Assembly (NCBI RefSeq): GCF_000316645.1
Contig: NC_019684.1
Coordinates: forward strand, 5,058,001-5,122,000
DNA: 64,000 nucleotides
Direction: 5' to 3'
Source of the DNA: Nostoc sp. PCC 7524
GTDB lineage: Bacteria; Cyanobacteriota; Cyanobacteriia; Cyanobacteriales; Nostocaceae
Numbering within the stretch: the first letter of the stretch is position 1; every line of letters begins with the position of its first letter. The notes beneath the pieces were generated by a model that worked only from the letters and a program-made list of their open reading frames with translations, searched no databases and was not told the origin of the DNA. The position numbers were made by a program, and so were the translations under genes. Shown here one piece after another: positions 48,378-56,542 of the stretch.

Positions 48378-48947
48378 TTACCTCTGTCCGTTGGTTTGCT
48401 GATGTCGCCTAGCCACAAACCAACTTTGTAAATGTTGGCGACAAGCTGATTCTAGAATGCCTCCTACCACCCGCAGGTGGTGGTTAGAAGCAGCACTGTC
48501 AGGAATATTGATCACAGTACGAACTGCGCCAGTTTTTGTATCGTCCACTCCATAGACAAGCTTACCTATACGTGCCTGTACAATAGCTCCTGCACACATC
48601 GGACAAGGTTCTAGAGTGACATACAAAATGCATTCATGAAGTCGCCAAGTTTGTAAGGCTTGGGCGGCTGCTCTGAGGGCGATCATTTCTGCATGAGCTG
48701 TAGGGTCATGGTCACGCTCTTTTCTGTTTTCCCCTTCAGCAATTAAATTACCATCAGCGTCAGTAATCACTGCACCTACCGGCACTTCTCCTGCGTCCCC
48801 AGCATTTTTTGCTAACTCTAAAGCTCGGTTCATCCAGTGGCGGTAAATCAAATATTCAGAGTAGTCAGGGGATTGGGGATTGGGGATTGGGGATTGGGGA
48901 CTGGGGACTGGGGATTGGGGATTGGGGATTGGGGAATCGGGAGACAA
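48378..48947 (-). CDS. tadA: tRNA-specific adenosine deaminase
   Basis: Deaminates A34 to inosine in tRNA-Arg(ACG), essential for decoding. The Zn site is complete: HAEMIAL (His and catalytic Glu) and PCPMCAGAIVQARI (two Cys). The conserved part begins near YRHWMNRALELA. The first 27 codons are heptad repeat DNA that encodes IPNPQSP-type repeats, so the natural start may be an ATG at 48833 or a nearby alternative codon; the longer form is listed because the frame is open. grxC is upstream on the same strand, 11 bp away. Confidence 0.9.
   Translation of the reverse strand: MSPDSPIPNPQSPVPSPQSPIPNPQSPDYSEYLIYRHWMNRALELAKNAGDAGEVPVGAVITDADGNLIAEGENRKERDHDPTAHAEMIALRAAAQALQTWRLHECILYVTLEPCPMCAGAIVQARIGKLVYGVDDTKTGAVRTVINIPDSAASNHHLRVVGGILESACRQHLQSWFVARRHQQTNGQR
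48867..48935. repeat. Heptad tandem repeat (GGGGATT/GGGGACT), about ten units
   Basis: The longest run of the main heptad family in the window. It lies in the tadA 5' end and is translated if tadA starts upstream of it. Confidence 0.9.
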
Positions 48948-48957
48948 GGGAGAATAA

Positions 48958-49281
48958 CTAATGACTAATGACTATTGACTGTACTAATAAGGAGTCAAGT
49001 TGACCTTTGGTGTCTAACTGATAAAGATCATCACAGCCGCCAATGTGTTGGTTATTGATGAAAATTTGCGGTACTGTACGGCGACCGTTGGCGCGTTCGG
49101 CCATTTTGGCTCTAGCTGCTTCATCACCATCGATTTTGTACTCGGTAAAATTTACACCTTTCCACCATAGTAAGAGTTTAGCTCTGATGCAGTAAGGGCA
49201 GGTTTGCCAAGTGTATATCTCAACATTGGCTTTGATGCGTTCGGGATGGCGACCAAGTAGGGGATTAAGAAAGTCAAACAT
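48958..49281 (-). CDS. grxC: Glutaredoxin 3 (dithiol, CPYC)
   Basis: 107 residues with the dithiol active site TCPYCIRAK (22-ish N-terminal residues before it), the cis-Pro TVPQIFIN and the glutathione-binding GGCDDLYQLD. It reduces disulfides and mixed glutathione disulfides using GSH. A second Cys in GGCDD is seen in some Grx3 proteins. The gene precedes tadA closely and may be co-transcribed with it. Confidence 0.94.
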   Translation of the reverse strand: MFDFLNPLLGRHPERIKANVEIYTWQTCPYCIRAKLLLWWKGVNFTEYKIDGDEAARAKMAERANGRRTVPQIFINNQHIGGCDDLYQLDTKGQLDSLLVQSIVISH

Positions 49282-49619
49282 GGTTTTTATATTTATGATG
49301 TTTTGTGAATTATAAAGTCGATCAGGATGTCAGTGTTACATCCCCAGGTCATGTAGAAGTTAAGCTTTCAAGTATTAACTTATATCCATCGGTTAAAATA
49401 CTTTTTCTCTTAGCATCACAACTCGTAAAAATCATACGCAGCCTTGTAGTTAAAGTGATCGCTGCTCTTATTTTCCCATCCAAAATCTATCATTAGCAGC
49501 AAAACTTAACACATATGCAAGTGGATACTATTTTCCACAGGTATCCGCCCTTTGGTAGACTTGAAAACTGAAACAGCAATAAAAATGACGCAAAGTCAAG
49601 CAGTTGAGAGGGCGACTCT
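49282..49619. other. Intergenic region before glpX
   Basis: About 340 bp. A 63-codon frame at 49305-49496 has no supporting content. An 18-codon frame starting at an ATG at 49585 overlaps the glpX start in another frame. GAGAGGG at 49606-49612 serves as the glpX ribosome-binding site. Confidence 0.45.
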
Positions 49620-50657
49620 GTGGAAAATACACTTGGATTAGAGATTATTGAGGTAGTAGAACAAGCCGCGATCGCATCCGCAAAGTGGATGGGTAAAGGC
49701 GAAAAGAATACTGCTGACCAGGTAGCAGTAGAGGCAATGCGGGAGCGTATGAACAAAATTCATATGCGTGGTCGCATTGTCATCGGTGAAGGGGAACGTG
49801 ACGATGCGCCCATGCTGTACATCGGCGAGGAAGTTGGTATCTGCGCCCGTCCAGATGCGAAAGATTTCTGTAACCCCGATGAATTAGTCGAAATTGATAT
49901 TGCGGTTGACCCTTGCGAAGGTACAAACTTGGTAGCTTATGGACAACCTGGTTCAATGGCGGTTCTGGCTATTTCTGAAAAAGGTGGATTATTTGCTGCA
50001 CCTGACTTCTACATGAAGAAATTAGCAGCACCTCCAGCAGCTAAAGGTCATGTAGACATCAACAAGTCAGCCACGGAAAACCTCAAGATTCTTTCCGAGT
50101 GTCTAGACCGCGCTATTGAAGAACTGGTAGTAGTGGTCATGAAGCGCGATCGCCATGCCGATTTGATTAAGGAAATCCGTGAAGCCGGAGCAAGAGTACA
50201 GCTGATTTCTGACGGCGACGTGGGTGCAGCTCTATCTTGTGGCTTTGCTGGTACTAATATTCACGCGCTCATGGGTATTGGTGCTGCTCCTGAAGGTGTG
50301 ATTTCCGCAGCCGCAATGCGTGCTTTGGGTGGACACTTCCAAGGACAACTGATCTACGATCCAGAAGTAGTGAAGACAGGTTTGATTGGCGAAAGTAAAG
50401 AAGCCAACCTTGATCGTTTGCAATCTATGGGTATCAATGACCCCGATAAGGTCTACAATGCCCATGAATTGGCATCTGGAGAAAATGTTCTATTCGCTGC
50501 GTGCGGTATCACCTCTGGCAACCTCATGCAAGGTGTGCGCTTCTTCCACGGTGGTGCGAGAACTCAAAGTCTGGTTATTTCTAGTCAGTCTAAAACTGCT
50601 CGGTTTGTGGATACCATTCATATGTTTGAGCAGCCCAAGATTGTACAACTGCACTAA
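49620..50657 (+). CDS. glpX: Class II fructose-1,6-bisphosphatase / sedoheptulose-1,7-bisphosphatase
   Basis: 345 residues, the cyanobacterial F/SBPase that dephosphorylates both FBP and SBP in the Calvin cycle. Metal-binding signatures: [31 protein letters not shown] and the later [14 protein letters not shown]. The length and order match the GlpX family. The start is GTG at 49620. It is regulated by light through thioredoxin and AMP in the family. It stands alone; the STRR-rich spacer to hemA is separate. Confidence 0.96.
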   Translation: MENTLGLEIIEVVEQAAIASAKWMGKGEKNTADQVAVEAMRERMNKIHMRGRIVIGEGERDDAPMLYIGEEVGICARPDAKDFCNPDELVEIDIAVDPCEGTNLVAYGQPGSMAVLAISEKGGLFAAPDFYMKKLAAPPAAKGHVDINKSATENLKILSECLDRAIEELVVVVMKRDRHADLIKEIREAGARVQLISDGDVGAALSCGFAGTNIHALMGIGAAPEGVISAAAMRALGGHFQGQLIYDPEVVKTGLIGESKEANLDRLQSMGINDPDKVYNAHELASGENVLFAACGITSGNLMQGVRFFHGGARTQSLVISSQSKTARFVDTIHMFEQPKIVQLH

Positions 50658-50664
50658 AAATTAG

Positions 50665-50783
50665 GGAGTAGGGAATAGGGAATAGGGAATAGGGGACAGG
50701 GAACAGGGCTTTTTTACCTTTAACCTTTTCCCCATATCTCATAACCAGTACCTACTCCCCACTCCCCATTCCCTACTCCCCAA
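50665..50783. repeat. Repeat cluster between glpX and hemA, foldback type
   Basis: GGGAGTAGGGAATAGGG-type heptads (50665-50707) are followed by CCTACTCCCCACTCCCCATTCCC-type units (50752-50783) in opposite orientation, so the spacer could fold back on itself. Confidence 0.8.
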
Positions 50784-50817
50784 TCATTAATAACCCATTA
50801 CTAATTACCGATAAGAA

Positions 50818-52104
50818 ATGAATATTGCAGTGGTGGGGTTAAGCCATAAAACAGCCCCAGTTGAAATTCGGGAAAAGCTGAGTATTCCAGAACCACAAAC
50901 AGAAAGTGCGATCGCTCAACTCACCAGCTATCCCCATATTGATGAAGTTGCTATTCTCAGCACCTGTAACCGTTTAGAAATTTACATTGTTGCTGCTGAA
51001 ACGGATCATGGCATTCGCGAAGTGACTCAGTTTCTTTCTGAACACAGCAAATTGCCTGTACAGTCTCTACGCCAGCACTTATTTGTGTTGCTGCATGAAG
51101 ATGCAGTGATGCACGTAATGCGGGTAGCTGCGGGATTAGATAGTTTGGTGCTGGGAGAAGGTCAAATTCTGGCTCAGGTGAAAAATACTCATAAACTGGG
51201 GCAGCAATATCAAGGTATAAAAACAATTCTGAATCGATTATTTAAACAAGCAATTACAGCTGGTAAGCGTGTCCGTACTGAAACGAGTATCGGGACTGGT
51301 GCAGTTTCTATTAGTTCGGCAGCTGTTGAGTTAGCACAAATCAAAGCCGATAATTTGGCTGGTTGTCGAGTGGCAATTCTCGGTGCTGGTAAAATGTCAC
51401 GGCTGTTAGTACAGCACTTGATTTCTAAAGGTGCTACACAAATTAGTATTGTCAATCGCTCCCGCGATCGCGCCCAAGAATTAGCGCAGCAGTTTTCTGA
51501 GCAGCCCATCCGCACACATTTACTCTCAGAAATGATGCAAGTAATTGCCGAAAGTGACATAGTGTTTACTAGCACTTCGGCAACAGAACCAATACTTGAC
51601 CGCTCTAAATTAGAGATGGTTTTAGCACCTAACCAATCTCTAATGTTATTTGATATTTCTGTGCCACGTAACGTTCATGCAGACGTAAATGAACTGTCTC
51701 ATGTTCAAGCCTTTAACGTGGATGATTTAAAGGCAGTTGTAGCACAAAACTACGAAAGCCGGAGAAAGATGGCTCAAGAAGCTGAACGGCTTTTAGAGGA
51801 GGAAATTGAGGCTTTTGATATTTGGTGGCGCAGTCTAGAAACTGTTTCTACAATTAGCTGTCTGCGGAATAAAATCGAAACTATCCGTGAACAAGAACTA
51901 GAAAAAGCTTTGTCAAGATTGGGTGCGGAATTTGGAGATAAGCATCAAGAAGTCATTGAAGCTTTAACAAGAGGAATTGTTAATAAAATATTACATGATC
52001 CGATGGTGCAATTACGGGCGCAGCAGGACGTTGAAGCCAGAAGACGTTGTATGCAAACCCTGCAAATGTTATTTAACCTGGATGTAGGTGAGCAGTTTAG
52101 TTAA
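50818..52104 (+). CDS. hemA: Glutamyl-tRNA reductase
   Basis: Reduces Glu-tRNA to glutamate-1-semialdehyde, the committed step of tetrapyrrole (chlorophyll, haem, phycobilin) synthesis. 428 residues with the catalytic Cys in STCNRLEIY (50), the NADPH-binding [13 protein letters not shown] (about 191) and the helical dimerisation tail. All features are intact. It has no obvious operon partner; the gene after it is a remnant on the other strand. Confidence 0.97.
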   Translation: MNIAVVGLSHKTAPVEIREKLSIPEPQTESAIAQLTSYPHIDEVAILSTCNRLEIYIVAAETDHGIREVTQFLSEHSKLPVQSLRQHLFVLLHEDAVMHVMRVAAGLDSLVLGEGQILAQVKNTHKLGQQYQGIKTILNRLFKQAITAGKRVRTETSIGTGAVSISSAAVELAQIKADNLAGCRVAILGAGKMSRLLVQHLISKGATQISIVNRSRDRAQELAQQFSEQPIRTHLLSEMMQVIAESDIVFTSTSATEPILDRSKLEMVLAPNQSLMLFDISVPRNVHADVNELSHVQAFNVDDLKAVVAQNYESRRKMAQEAERLLEEEIEAFDIWWRSLETVSTISCLRNKIETIREQELEKALSRLGAEFGDKHQEVIEALTRGIVNKILHDPMVQLRAQQDVEARRRCMQTLQMLFNLDVGEQFS

Positions 52105-52614
52105 ATAGGGGTATAGCTATCAAGTGTATAGGGGTGTAGGGGATACATCCTTATACCTTCATATGCTTTTAAAGTTCCTCTTAAAGTTCCTCTGGATTTA
52201 TCAGTAAAGCTTGATATTGCTGACGTTCTTGCTCTAGTTGTTGGAGAGCAACTTATTTGGCTTATTATTCTTGTTCGGTGCGTTGGCTTTCTTGTAGCCA
52301 TAAATACATCTACTTGCGCTGCCAATCAAATTTCTCAATTTTCTTTAATATTTACTATCCAGTGAAATTGCTTTTGATTCTCTGTTATCGTTTGTCTATC
52401 GCTTTCGGGGTAAATGACCTCAGATGCGTTACTGAGAGTGATTACCATAACGCTACACCTTCACTCTTGGTTTTTTCATAGTTTAGATGGTGGAGATGGT
52501 AGTTTCCTGGTAATGATGGTATTTATGTACTATTAAATGCTCAGTAATCGCATGATCTTAAATATTGCGAATATCAAAAATCATGCGATCGCTTAGATAT
52601 CATGAATCCACAAC
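52105..52614. other. Spacer with a decayed gene remnant
   Basis: About 510 bp holding the remnant at 52181-52346 and a T-rich stretch to the next gene. No intact gene. Confidence 0.5.
52181..52346 (-). pseudogene. Decayed C-terminal fragment of a coiled-coil, Uma2-like protein
   Basis: Read on the minus strand in one frame the segment gives KFDWQRK-stop-MYLWLQESQRTEQE followed by two stops, one further stop, then ALQQLEQERQQYQALL and a final LINPEEL-stop. The charged, Gln/Glu-rich heptad style and the ending are typical of the C-terminal tail of Uma2 (DUF820) family nuclease-like proteins, which Nostoc genomes carry in dozens. The several in-frame stops mark it as dead. No start codon or N-terminal domain is present. 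Confidence 0.5.
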
Positions 52615-52830
52615 TCACCGATTTCTGATTCTCGCTTGATAATCTAGTAGCGCACCTGAGCTAATTACCGTCCGCCCATTTTTCCGATGAGTGGGAATCT
52701 GCCCTTTTTGCAGAGCCATATAGAAAGTGCTTTGATCTATGCCCAAAAGTCTAGCGGCTTGGACAAGCGAAGTACCCTGTTGAAGCCTTCCTGATTGTCT
52801 TCTGTTTCGGCGCGATAAGGGTTTGAACAT
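52615..52830 (-). CDS. Excisionase-like helix-turn-helix protein
   Basis: 71 residues of the HTH_17/excisionase type: SLVQAARLLGIDQSTFYMALQKGQIPTHRKNGRTVIS holds the helix-turn-helix and wing. The N-terminus is very basic (RRNRRQSGR). Such proteins act as excisionase partners or as small DNA-binding regulators; here no integrase or attachment site is nearby. Alternative: antitoxin DNA-binding part. The ATG at 52830 starts it. Confidence 0.7.
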   Translation of the reverse strand: MFKPLSRRNRRQSGRLQQGTSLVQAARLLGIDQSTFYMALQKGQIPTHRKNGRTVISSGALLDYQARIRNR

Positions 52831-52952
52831 AGCTAAATGTAAAGAACAACTTAAGAAATCTCAATTTTTCTCAGAACAAATCGCAAAATTAACATTAATT
52901 CAAAATTCACCATAGCAAAGCTGTTGCTGCATCAGACGAAGCCAGCACGAGA

Positions 52953-52988
52953 AATTCGATCTAGCTCTAATTAGATTGAGATCGAATT
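52953..52988. promoter_or_regulatory. Thirty-six-base palindrome, candidate operator of the ArsR-type gene
   Basis: Two 10-bp arms AATTCGATCT / AGATCGAATT surround a perfect 10-bp palindrome TCTAATTAGA; 30 of 36 bases are symmetric. It ends 14 bp before the ArsR-DUF2087 start codon, where an autoregulatory operator is usual. Confidence 0.65.
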
Positions 52989-53002
52989 AAGTATAACAAA
53001 TT

Positions 53003-53593
53003 ATGAAAAGAGAACAATTTCAAATCCTGTTGCAATTTTTTAAAGCGTTGGCTGACGAAAGCCGATTGAAGATTTTAGGGATTTTAGCAAATCAAGAGTG
53101 TAGCGTTGAAGAGTTGGCAGCACTAATGCAACTCAAAGAACCCACAGTATCCCATCATTTGGCGAAACTCAAAGAACTCAATTTGGTGACAATGCGCCCA
53201 GAAGGTAACAGTCGCATATATCAGCTAGACAGTGAGGTGTTACAAAGCATCAGTAAGGAAATCCTCTCCCCAGAAAAAATAGCTTCTTTGATAGAAGATG
53301 TCGATACGGAAGCCTGGGAAAGCAAAGTCTTGAATAACTATTTGGAACCGGATACTAGCACTCAAGAAGGAGTAAAACGCCTGAAAGAGATTCCTGCTAG
53401 CCGTAAAAAACGCCTTGTGATTCTTAAATGGTTGGTAAGCAAATTTGACTTGGGTGTTCAGTACCCAGAACATGAGGTGAACGAAATTTTGAAGCGATAT
53501 CATCCTGATTGCGCCACTCTGCGACGAGAGTTAATTAGCTACCAATTAATGGCGCGAGAAAATGGAGTTTACTGGCGAATAGCACAGATTTGA
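53003..53593 (+). CDS. ArsR-family transcriptional regulator with DUF2087 domain
   Basis: 196 residues. The N-terminal winged HTH (ALADESRLKILGILANQECSV... LKEPTVSHHLAKLKELNL) is ArsR-like; the C-terminal DUF2087 domain (RLVILKWLVSKFDLG, YHPDCATLRRELISYQLMAREN) is an effector or dimer module of unknown ligand. No Cys metal-sensing pair (ELCVCDL type) is present, so it is unlikely to sense metals in the classical way. The palindrome before it suggests autoregulation. The nearest neighbour gene is the LivG-type ATPase on the other strand. Confidence 0.85.
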   Translation: MKREQFQILLQFFKALADESRLKILGILANQECSVEELAALMQLKEPTVSHHLAKLKELNLVTMRPEGNSRIYQLDSEVLQSISKEILSPEKIASLIEDVDTEAWESKVLNNYLEPDTSTQEGVKRLKEIPASRKKRLVILKWLVSKFDLGVQYPEHEVNEILKRYHPDCATLRRELISYQLMARENGVYWRIAQI

Positions 53594-53688
53594 CACTCAT
53601 GAGAATGCCTATTTGAAAGTAGTGAGTGGTGTTAGCAGTAACGCGACGGTTAGCCGATGCTGAGGTAAAAATCCCAGCCCTGCCTGCT

Positions 53689-54471
53689 TCAAGTTCCCAA
53701 GTAAGCTTCTAAAACTTGGGGATTATTTTGAATTTCTGCGGGGCTACCGTCAGCTAAATTTTTTCCTTCAGCCAATACCCAAACGCGATCGCACAAAGAC
53801 ATGATCACATCCATGTTATGTTCGATAATCAGAAAGGTCATGCCGTCTTCACGGTTCCAATTGAGAATGCGATCGCATATATCATCAATTAACTTGGGAT
53901 TTACTCCGGCTGCTGGTTCATCCAATAAAATCAACTTGGGATTAGTCATCAACGCCCTACCCATCTCTAGCAGCTTGCGTTGTCCTCCCGATAACCCACC
54001 AGCATACTCATAGGCTTTTTGGGCTAATCCCACAGATTCCAGTAAAAACATTGCCCGTTCTTTTAATTGCTTTTCCTCCTGAGCAACTACGTGCGGTTGT
54101 AACTGTACCTGCCAAAAATTCTCACCGGTTTGTTTTTGGGCTGCTAGCAGCATATTTTCTAACACCGACAACCTAGAGAGTGTCCGGGCTACCTGAAAAG
54201 TCCGGACTAATCCCTGCTGGGCGATTTGGTGGGGTTGTAAGTTTTGGATGGGTTCACCGTCAAAAATCACCCGTCCTTTATCTGGATGGATAAAATTTGA
54301 GAGTAAGTTGAATAAAGTAGTTTTACCAGCACCGTTGGGGCCAATTAAGCCAGTGATGCTGCCTTGGGCAACTTCAATGTGGGCTTCTTGAACAGCTTTA
54401 ATCCCACCAAAGTTTTTACACAATCCACTAGCTGCTAACAGGGGAAGTGGGGATGATTGGTTATTTACCAA
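53689..54471 (-). CDS. Branched-chain/neutral amino acid ABC transporter ATPase (LivG type)
   Basis: 260 residues with Walker A GPNGAGKTTLFN, signature LSGGQRKLLEMGRAL and Walker B LILLDEPAAGVNPKL, the last being the LivG subfamily's fingerprint. The end NPQVLEAYLG is also typical. It overlaps the LivM-type permease gene by 11 bp, so both are in one operon. In Anabaena the Nat-type neutral amino acid permease is of this family; the genes for its other components are not in the window. Confidence 0.9.
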   Translation of the reverse strand: MVNNQSSPLPLLAASGLCKNFGGIKAVQEAHIEVAQGSITGLIGPNGAGKTTLFNLLSNFIHPDKGRVIFDGEPIQNLQPHQIAQQGLVRTFQVARTLSRLSVLENMLLAAQKQTGENFWQVQLQPHVVAQEEKQLKERAMFLLESVGLAQKAYEYAGGLSGGQRKLLEMGRALMTNPKLILLDEPAAGVNPKLIDDICDRILNWNREDGMTFLIIEHNMDVIMSLCDRVWVLAEGKNLADGSPAEIQNNPQVLEAYLGT

Positions 54472-55594
54472 GGGTGAGTTCCTCCTTTTTCCCTAAGATA
54501 CCTTGAGGCCGCCAAACCATCAGCACCATCAAAATTAAACCAATAACCATGATGCGAAAAGCACCTAGACGCGCTTCATCTAGGGGAATAATTCTCGGTA
54601 AAACCTCACGAGTAATCGCATCGTAGGCAAAGTAAATGACTGCACCTAAAATTGTACCGATATTATTACCCGAACCACCGAGAATGACCATAATCCACGA
54701 GTCAAAGGTGAGTTGTGGCTGAAAATTATCAGGGTAAATGGCGCTGATTTGCCAAGCAAAGAAAGCACCAGCAACACCTGCGATCGCACCACCTAGCATC
54801 AAGGATTGTAACTTGTAGGAAAAGACATTTTTACCCATTGCTTTGGGTACTTCTTCATCTTCGCGGATAGCTTTAAGGACTCGACCCCAAGGCGATCGCA
54901 CCAGATATTCTAAACGCCAAAATACAAACGCTAAAACTAACAGCGATAACAACATTAAACCTGCTTTCGGAATGTAATTATAGAGCGTTATCACCCCAGA
55001 AATATAAATTGCTGCTGCCAATAACCCTAAAATACTTCCTACTACTAAACGGGTGGTAAATTCACCCTTACTACCGACTTGAGAATTCCCATCGGCAACC
55101 CGTGATTTTTGGGCGCGACGAATCCACCCCCATAAAGAAAAGGTAGTAATGGCAAACAATAACGTTAGTATGCCAATCATCACCAAGCGAAACAACAAAC
55201 TCGGCGGTGTTGATAGAGGGAGCGGATAACTTTGGACACCAAAAGCCCCAGATACCCAGGTATTACCTATAGGTAACTCTTGGTTATTCACCACTAAACG
55301 AATCAGTTCTCCTGTGCCAATAGTGACAATTGCTAAATAATCTTCACGCAGACGCAAAGTTGCTAAACCGATAATCAAGCCCAACAAAGAAGCCACAATT
55401 GCCCCGGCAATGGCGGCTATGAGTAAGGGAACACCCTGTAAACTCAACAAGACGGTAGTGTAAGCGCCCAAGGTCATAAAAGCAATATGACCAAAGTTAA
55501 TTAACCCTGTAAAACCCCACTGTAAATTGAGTCCTAAACTAAACAGGGCAAAGATGGCTGTAGAAATGGCAAGAAAAATTAGATATTCAATCAT
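54461..55594 (-). CDS. Branched-chain/neutral amino acid ABC transporter permease (LivM type)
   Basis: 377 residues with about ten membrane helices; INFGHIAFMTLGAYT near the N-terminus and VGSAFGVQSYP, LPRIIPLDEARLGAF regions are typical of LivM/LivH. A charged loop (RRAQKSRVADGNSQVGSKGEF, about 157-177) is longer than in E. coli LivM. It is translated first in the pair with the LivG-type ATPase. A substrate-binding protein and the second permease and ATPase are missing here, as often in cyanobacteria. Confidence 0.9.
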   Translation of the reverse strand: MIEYLIFLAISTAIFALFSLGLNLQWGFTGLINFGHIAFMTLGAYTTVLLSLQGVPLLIAAIAGAIVASLLGLIIGLATLRLREDYLAIVTIGTGELIRLVVNNQELPIGNTWVSGAFGVQSYPLPLSTPPSLLFRLVMIGILTLLFAITTFSLWGWIRRAQKSRVADGNSQVGSKGEFTTRLVVGSILGLLAAAIYISGVITLYNYIPKAGLMLLSLLVLAFVFWRLEYLVRSPWGRVLKAIREDEEVPKAMGKNVFSYKLQSLMLGGAIAGVAGAFFAWQISAIYPDNFQPQLTFDSWIMVILGGSGNNIGTILGAVIYFAYDAITREVLPRIIPLDEARLGAFRIMVIGLILMVLMVWRPQGILGKKEELTLGK

Positions 55595-55616
55595 TGGTGA
55601 TTAGTGAATAGTTAGT

Positions 55617-55651
55617 AGGCAATAGGCAATAGGCAATAGGCAATAGGCAAT
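55617..55651. repeat. Heptad tandem repeat, five copies of AGGCAAT
   Basis: Five perfect 7-bp units upstream of the permease gene, followed by a CCCCTGCTCCCC-type pyrimidine run. Yet another heptad sequence, showing that the unit varies while the 7-bp period is kept. Confidence 0.9.
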
Positions 55652-55759
55652 AGTAATAGTTATTCTCCTCTGCTCCCCTGCTCCCCACTCCCCACTCCTC
55701 GTTAACCGTTTCCGATTTTTGGGAACAATACCCTTGTGTTTTGGGTAAGTGAAGAGTAG

Positions 55760-55957
55760 ATGAACTTGCTGAGAATTAGAATCCATCACTTAATTGAGCA
55801 ATTAGGGGACGAAGAACTAGAAAGCGTTTGGAGTGATATCCATGCGCTGCATTGTGACTTTTATATGCGTAAAGCTATACAACAAGTCAAGCGATCGCAG
55901 CAACCGTGGGACATATTAACTCATGATGAAGCAGTCAGGATGTTGATGTTTGTCTAG
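55760..55957 (+). CDS. Putative antitoxin of a toxin-antitoxin pair
   Basis: 65 residues, acidic and helical (LIEQLGDEELESVWSDIHALH) with a C-terminal WDILTHDEAVRMLMF that resembles cyanobacterial type II antitoxins (DUF2281-like tail). It lacks a clear DNA-binding N-terminus. A RelE/ParE-like gene follows on the same strand after a repeat-filled gap. Confidence rests mostly on the pairing and the tail motif. Confidence 0.6.
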   Translation: MNLLRIRIHHLIEQLGDEELESVWSDIHALHCDFYMRKAIQQVKRSQQPWDILTHDEAVRMLMFV

Positions 55958-55960
55958 GGT

Positions 55961-56007
55961 AGGGGACTGGGGACTGGGTACTGGGGACTAGAGACTGGGG
56001 ACTGGGA
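55961..56007. repeat. Heptad repeat between antitoxin-like and toxin-like genes
   Basis: GGGGACTGGGGACTGGG units immediately after the antitoxin-like stop. With the CTTATACCCCTACACCC stretch and the GGTTCGGCAGTTGCACCC element after it, this fills the space between the two genes. Confidence 0.85.
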
Positions 56008-56180
56008 TAAAAATCTACTTTGTCTACCTTGTCTCACCCTACACCCTTATACCCCTACACCCTTGTCCTTCGGGTTCGGCAGTTGCACCCTGTGGGAAGG
56101 CTAACGCCAACATGGGGGAAATCCACTACGTACCCGTCACTGCTTCATCTCATGCTTCCATCTTTCTCAAGGTGAGCCTA

Positions 56181-56438
56181 GTGAATCTAGAAATGCGCTA
56201 TGCCAGGTCTTTTTTAGTAGACCTTAAAAGTTTAGAACCTGCTGCCTACCAGCGAGTATATGATTTTGTGTTTTATGAGTTTGCGGAAAATTGGCCTTTG
56301 CATTCTTTGCCAGAACTGCGACAACTGGATGATGAGGGCATTTTTCATCGGTTTACTATCGATAATTATCTGATTGGCATAGAAATTAGGGGTGAGATTG
56401 TAAAATTTCTCCGAGTCATACCTATGCCAGATGTTTAG
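56181..56438 (+). CDS. RelE/ParE-like toxin of a toxin-antitoxin pair
   Basis: 85 residues with the RelE/ParE fold pattern: RYARSFLVDLKSLEPAAYQRVYDFVF at the start, then YLIGIEIRGEIVKFLRVIPMPDV-like final strands. The frame is open upstream to 56112, but that part is repeat DNA. A GTG at 56181, with AAGGTGAG just before it, or an ATG at 56193 gives a normal N-terminus. Whether the toxin is active is not shown. Usually antitoxin and toxin genes overlap or touch; here about 220 bp of repeats separate them. Confidence 0.65.
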   Translation: MNLEMRYARSFLVDLKSLEPAAYQRVYDFVFYEFAENWPLHSLPELRQLDDEGIFHRFTIDNYLIGIEIRGEIVKFLRVIPMPDV

Positions 56439-56542
56439 GGTGAGGAGTTTCTCAACACTTAAAACTGTATAAGGCAAAGCAGGGATGGGTCTACCGTTAC
56501 ATTACACTTGATTTTAAAGGACACTTTACTAGAGATTTCCCT

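Noticed and set aside
49305..49496. 63-codon frame before glpX
   Set aside because: Low-complexity hydrophobic translation, no ribosome-binding site and no recognisable family.
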